Source: Saprospiraceae bacterium (GTDB lineage Bacteria; Bacteroidota; Bacteroidia; Chitinophagales; Saprospiraceae). From it: 64,000 bases of DNA. A program made the translations under genes and the position numbers. The notes beneath the pieces are model-generated. The model saw nothing but the letters and a program-made list of their open reading frames with translations, did not search any database and was not told the origin of the DNA. Position 1 is the first letter of the stretch. The number at the start of each line of letters is the position of its first letter. Location of the stretch: positions 1 through 64,000 of the forward strand of contig JADLHA010000028.1 of assembly GCA_020848995.1 (NCBI GenBank), written 5' to 3'. Below are positions 60,055 to 64,000 of the stretch, piece after piece.

Positions 60055-62691
60055 ATGAAGAAGAGGACGACGGCGATTGACAAGCAGTGCGGAATCAGCG
60101 GATGGACGAGGTTGATGTTGGCCTTTTTTTGGCTTTGGATTCCCGCATCCGGTATGGGCCAGGAGCGCGGTGCCATGCAAGTTGAAGTGACCCCAGCACC
60201 GACGGGAAAAACCTACGCCGTGGTCGTGGGCATCTCAGACTACCAGTCTCCGGAAATTGCGGATCTGCAGCATGCCGCTGCCGATGCCCGGGCTTTTGTC
60301 GATTGGTTGATGAAAGCTTATCCGGATGAGATCAGCCCAGACAAGATCATGTTGCTAACAGACTCTCTGGCCACCACTTCCCGAATGGACGCCTCGCTGG
60401 AGTGGCTCATGGATAATTGTAAAATCGGTGACAGGGCATACATCTATTTTTCCGGACACGGCGATGCTGAAAGCCGCACCCGCAACCGCAGGGGCTTTCT
60501 GCTGTGCCATGATTCAGGGCCGAATAATTACGCCGCAGGAGCCTATGCCTTGACGTTTCTCCAGGATAAGATCGAAACGCTCACCATCGACAGCGGCGTA
60601 AAAGTGTACGTGATCATGGATGCCTGTCGGGCGGGTAAACTCGCCGGAAACCAGGTGGGCGGAAAGCAAATGACCGCCACTGAACTGGCACAGCAATACG
60701 CCAATGAAATCAAAATTTTATCCTGCCAACCGGATGAAGTCAGCCTCGAAGGAAAACAGTGGGGCGGAGGCCGTGGCGTTTTTAGCTACTATCTTACCGA
60801 AGGGCTGACTGGTTTTGCAGACAACAACGGAGATGGTTGGATCTCTCTGATGGAGCTGGGCCGCTTTCTTCAGGATCGAATCGCATACGACGTTTCTCCC
60901 ATCCAGCAAACACCCATGATAGTAGGTAAGCCGAATGAACCTGTAGCAACCTATAAAATGGAACAGCTTCAAAGCCTTGTTGCCCGCAAGGTAAAGGGGA
61001 GCCCTGCAATGATGCCACATGATATGCGGGGAATTGAAGAGGAAGTTCTCGCACAGTGCGACAGCCAAACCCGGTTAGATTACAGCGCATTTAAAGTGGC
61101 CCTTCGCGAGCGCAGATTAATGGGCACCGAAACTGGCTCGGCAGAAAAGCTCTTCGAAAAACTTACCGCCAACGCCATTCTGAAGCCCTTGCACCCGGGC
61201 ATGAAGCGAAACTTCGCCGTTGTGCTACAGGAAGAGGTGCAACAGGCCATTAACGCTCTGTTAGAAACCGATCCGACAGAGATCATGCGCTGGCACCATT
61301 TCCCGCATCGGTTTTCCCAATATCCCGCTTACCTCGCAAAGGCTATGGAATTGATTGGGTCCAGGAGCAGCTATTACAACAGTTTACATGCAAAGAAATT
61401 GTACTTCGAGGCCTACCTCGAAAGGAAGAACTTGCTTGAGGTTGAGACAAAAGATGATCTCCGGGCAGGCATACGGCATAACATCAGCAATAAACTCCTT
61501 AGAGCCATGTCTTTGGATAGTTCAGCAGCCTATATCTGCCATGAACTTGCCGCGCTTTACTTTTTGCAGATACTCCCCAGCACCGATTCTTTGGTTTATT
61601 GGAACGAGCAAGCCATCGAGCGCTCACCTACCTGGCTGTTGCCTTACCTGGAAATTGCTGAGGAATATCAGGTGAGTCATTCTAACCGATTCGACGATTC
61701 CGAAAGATGGCTGAAGCGTGCAGTGGAAATTGATTCGCAATCCTACATGATTAAAGAGCGCCTAGCATGGTTGTACCAACGCAAAAATCAACTCGATAAG
61801 ACCATTGATCTTTGTCTTCAGAATATTCGCTCCCGGCCTGAAGCATACAGCGGATATTTTACACTTTCCTGTACCTACGCATTTATGCGGGATTTTAAAA
61901 GGATGAAGCCCTATTTTATAAAAGTTCACGAACTAGGGGTAAGGCCATATCATAGTGAACCCTATTATTTGAGAAACCGGCACATAGGTTTTTTTATTCC
62001 TTATTTGGAGGAAGGTTTGCGCGATCCGGGTCTTTCCACGCCGGAGAAGAATAACTTCGCCGCGCTCCTGGCGATTTGTCACTTTACGTTGGGGGAGGAA
62101 GCAGCTGCTGCCCCATACCTGGAAAGATGCAGACAAACTCAACCGTATTACTGGTATAACATGATTCTTAAGGTGATTGAAGGCCGAATTCAATTGGCAA
62201 GGGGACACTTGGATGCAGCCGATTCGCTCTTTGCATCGGCAAGCCTATTGGATCCTTCCAAAGATATGTATGCCTCCTCTCTTGCCTGGCGTGCCGTAGT
62301 TGCAGAGAAATCCGGCAAACTGGAGCTGGCGGATTCCATTTTTCGTCAGTCTTTGCACTACTGGTCAGGAAGCGCGTGGGATGACTTTCCGATTCAGGAA
62401 GAATGCCATTACCTCTATGGAAAGTTTCTGATCAGACGACAAAGGTTCCAGGAAGCAGAGGAGATGTTTGCAAAAGTCAATGAACTGGCCTATGGCAACG
62501 GACACCTGGCTTGGTTCGGTTTGGCCTGCCTGGAAGCGGCCCGGGGCAATAGAAGCAAAGCCTATGATCATCTCGAAAGATCTCTCGCATGCGGATTTCC
62601 TTTGCGAAGGGATATCGAAAATGAACCCCTGCTGAAATCGCTGGCAGGGCAGAGGCGGCTGGTCAAATTGCTGGATAAAACATTTAAGTGA
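60055..62691 (+). CDS. Secreted caspase-like (C14) protease with EF-hand loop and TPRs, paralogue D
   Basis: An 878-residue exported protein with signal peptide about 1-36, then ERGAM. The caspase domain (about 53-300) has TYAVVVGISDYQSPEIADLQ, His135 in YFSGHGD, Cys191 in IMDACRAGKLAG and SCQPDEVSLEGKQWGGGRG. Residues 256-267 (DNNGDGWISLME) form a canonical EF-hand loop. The C-terminal region contains TPRs (SGKLELADSIFRQSLHYWSG, RRQRFQEAEEMFAKVNELAY). It is closest to paralogue C by eye (both keep SDYQSPEI and SGHGDAES). The amidohydrolase gene follows 16 bp downstream and may be co-transcribed. Confidence 0.88.
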   Translation: MKKRTTAIDKQCGISGWTRLMLAFFWLWIPASGMGQERGAMQVEVTPAPTGKTYAVVVGISDYQSPEIADLQHAAADARAFVDWLMKAYPDEISPDKIMLLTDSLATTSRMDASLEWLMDNCKIGDRAYIYFSGHGDAESRTRNRRGFLLCHDSGPNNYAAGAYALTFLQDKIETLTIDSGVKVYVIMDACRAGKLAGNQVGGKQMTATELAQQYANEIKILSCQPDEVSLEGKQWGGGRGVFSYYLTEGLTGFADNNGDGWISLMELGRFLQDRIAYDVSPIQQTPMIVGKPNEPVATYKMEQLQSLVARKVKGSPAMMPHDMRGIEEEVLAQCDSQTRLDYSAFKVALRERRLMGTETGSAEKLFEKLTANAILKPLHPGMKRNFAVVLQEEVQQAINALLETDPTEIMRWHHFPHRFSQYPAYLAKAMELIGSRSSYYNSLHAKKLYFEAYLERKNLLEVETKDDLRAGIRHNISNKLLRAMSLDSSAAYICHELAALYFLQILPSTDSLVYWNEQAIERSPTWLLPYLEIAEEYQVSHSNRFDDSERWLKRAVEIDSQSYMIKERLAWLYQRKNQLDKTIDLCLQNIRSRPEAYSGYFTLSCTYAFMRDFKRMKPYFIKVHELGVRPYHSEPYYLRNRHIGFFIPYLEEGLRDPGLSTPEKNNFAALLAICHFTLGEEAAAAPYLERCRQTQPYYWYNMILKVIEGRIQLARGHLDAADSLFASASLLDPSKDMYASSLAWRAVVAEKSGKLELADSIFRQSLHYWSGSAWDDFPIQEECHYLYGKFLIRRQRFQEAEEMFAKVNELAYGNGHLAWFGLACLEAARGNRSKAYDHLERSLACGFPLRRDIENEPLLKSLAGQRRLVKLLDKTFK

Positions 62692-62707
62692 CCTTCAACT
62701 GGAACAG

Positions 62708-64000
62708 ATGAACAAAACCAAAATGCGGTCGGTCACATGCTTTTGCGTGGCCTTGTTGTTGAATGCTTTCGCCGGTATGGCACAATGGCAGGTTGTGAAT
62801 TGCCGGCGTCTGGTGGACGGCAAAGGGGGCGTGATCGAACAAGCCACGATCGTCGTTCGCGACAACGTAATCCACGCTGTGGGAAAATCGGGAGAGGTAA
62901 CCGTTCCTAAGGGTGCAGTAGTGCATGACCTGAACCAGTTCACCGTATTGCCGGGGCTGATCGATGCCCATACGCACCTGAGTTATGCCTGGGACCATAT
63001 GCCGGGAACGACTCCTTGGGAGAGTCTTGAGCGCATCATGAGCAATCCAATGGTCCTCTTTTATTCGACGAGAAATGCAGCCCGGACCCTGGAAAGCGGA
63101 GTAACCTGTGTGCGTGACCTGGGGTCCTACGAAAAATTAGATACCGACCTCAAACAACTGATCCTCCGCGGCGAAGTGGCAGGCCCACGCATGTTCATTG
63201 CGGGGAATGGACTACACGTTAGCTTTGACCCCTACCTTCCGATCAATTTCCGCGATTTTGGAAAGGCCGATGGCGTCGAAGAAGTCATTCGTGCAACGAG
63301 ACAACAAATCATGACCGGGGTAGACTGGATAAAGATGTACGGTTCCACAGGATCCGGCAATGATGTCAGCGGCCATCAGACCTACACGCTCGAAGAAATG
63401 CAGGCCGCCTGCAGCATTGCCCATCAGCATGGCCTTCGCATAGCCATTCATGCCTACGGAGGTGAGGCAGCACGCATGGCCGTTCAGGCTGGGGCCAATT
63501 CATTGGAACACGCGGTCGATCTCGACGATGCCACACTTGCTGAGATGGTGCGCAAGGGTGTGTATTACGTTCCAACCGTCGATCACAACCGCTATTACGC
63601 TGATCACGCTGCTGTATATGGCTACTCCAAGCAGGAAGTCATCCAATTGAAGGAGTTCATCCTGCGCAACGTGGAAACCTTGCGCAGGGCCCACGAGGCA
63701 GGAGTGAAAATCGTTATGGGATCGGATGCAGTTTTTACGGGCTTTGGTGAAAATGCACGTGAGCTCGAGTGGTTTATTGAAGCGGGCATGACGACTCAGG
63801 AGGCCATACGCTCTGCCACGAGCATGGGGGCTGAACTCCTCGGACGCGGGGCCGATCTCGGCAACATTGCCCCAGGCTACCTGGCCGACATCATCGCGGT
63901 TGAAGGCAATCCCCTGGAAGACATCCAGGCGCTCACTCGCCGGGTGCGGTGGGTGATGAAAGATGGTAGAGTGTTCGTGGACAAGCGGACAAAACTTCGC
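62708..64000 (+). CDS. Exported amidohydrolase (prolidase-like), 3' end beyond window
   Basis: The frame from the ATG at 62708 stays open for 431 codons to the window edge, so the gene is partial. A signal peptide (VTCFCVALLLNAFAGMAQ) precedes an amidohydrolase of the imidazolonepropionase/Xaa-Pro dipeptidase type. LPGLIDAHTHLSY holds the HxH metal motif (residues 88-90); later metal-site motifs are DWIKMYGSTG (possible carboxylated Lys), LRIAIHAYGG, NSLEHAVDL and IVMGSDAVFTG (Asp). It probably hydrolyses small peptides or cyclic amides outside the cytoplasm. It lies 16 bp after a caspase gene, so it could process caspase products, but that is only a positional inference. Confidence 0.88.
   Translation, partial: MNKTKMRSVTCFCVALLLNAFAGMAQWQVVNCRRLVDGKGGVIEQATIVVRDNVIHAVGKSGEVTVPKGAVVHDLNQFTVLPGLIDAHTHLSYAWDHMPGTTPWESLERIMSNPMVLFYSTRNAARTLESGVTCVRDLGSYEKLDTDLKQLILRGEVAGPRMFIAGNGLHVSFDPYLPINFRDFGKADGVEEVIRATRQQIMTGVDWIKMYGSTGSGNDVSGHQTYTLEEMQAACSIAHQHGLRIAIHAYGGEAARMAVQAGANSLEHAVDLDDATLAEMVRKGVYYVPTVDHNRYYADHAAVYGYSKQEVIQLKEFILRNVETLRRAHEAGVKIVMGSDAVFTGFGENARELEWFIEAGMTTQEAIRSATSMGAELLGRGADLGNIAPGYLADIIAVEGNPLEDIQALTRRVRWVMKDGRVFVDKRTKLR

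Noticed and set aside
25561-62691. A bacterial gasdermin or other pore-forming toxin beside the caspases
   Set aside because: I looked for a gasdermin-sized cytosolic gene next to each protease. The caspases here are exported, and no neighbouring protein shows a gasdermin-like pattern; only the barrel protein at 41654 remains a possible pore.

Overview
This window looks like a chromosomal segment of a Bacteroidota, most likely in or near the Saprospiraceae. The support is a SusC/SusD pair, secreted proteins ending in type IX secretion sorting modules, promoter-like TAnnTTTG boxes without Shine-Dalgarno sequences, many ATGA-overlapping genes, and an unusually large set of caspase-like, CHAT and CHASE2 proteins. 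Lineage is an inference; no rRNA is present. The only RNA gene seen is one tRNA-Met(CAU) at 33392-33465.

Layout. 1-671: three 139-bp hairpin-bearing tandem repeats, a palindromic repeat and a MITE-like element. 667-3193 (-): a translationally coupled tryptophan-catabolic operon (RidA-type 2-aminomuconate deaminase, tryptophan 2,3-dioxygenase, ACMSD). 3750-9500 (-): two large secreted surface proteins. 9891-15001: a sigma factor, a membrane-anchored TPR anti-sigma-like protein and a convergent CHAT protease with TPRs. 15496-19852 (+): DKNYY lipoprotein, 5'-nucleotidase-like lipoprotein and a TMTC-like membrane protein with TPRs. 20011-25138: tail-specific protease, DCC protein and membrane pyrophosphatase. 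25561-30688 (-): two secreted caspase-TPR proteases. 31044-32975 (-): four small accessory genes. 33523-39376 (-): a housekeeping operon panC-panD-flippase-hldC-nif3-zinc ribbon-TPR. 39626-49915 (+): a metacaspase-led locus. 50385-51837: twin small secreted proteins of unknown function. 52081-57063: SusC/SusD. 57228-62691 (+): two more caspase-TPR proteases. 62708-64000: an amidohydrolase cut by the window end.

The most striking content is the density of clan CD cysteine protease-fold proteins: five caspase-like proteins with complete His/Cys dyads plus one CHAT protein, all with export signals, next to two sigma/anti-sigma-like pairs. The 39.6-49.9 kb locus joins a metacaspase, a coiled-coil/beta-barrel protein, a sigma factor, a TPR anti-sigma-like protein, an HExxH peptidase with TPRs, a CNNM transporter, a CHASE2 membrane sensor and a FecR-like protein. 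I read it as a candidate envelope signalling and proteolysis system; the parts are seen, their cooperation is inferred. The four caspase-TPR paralogues carry a 12-residue EF-hand-like loop just after the protease domain, canonical in two and degenerate in two, which suggests calcium control.

Two families of dispersed non-coding elements run through the window: a 14-bp palindrome close to AACRAACGTTYGTT (eleven copies, four of them within or overlapping genes), and a MITE-like element of about 190-280 bp with AGGGCACTTCTA-type terminal inverted repeats (four copies).
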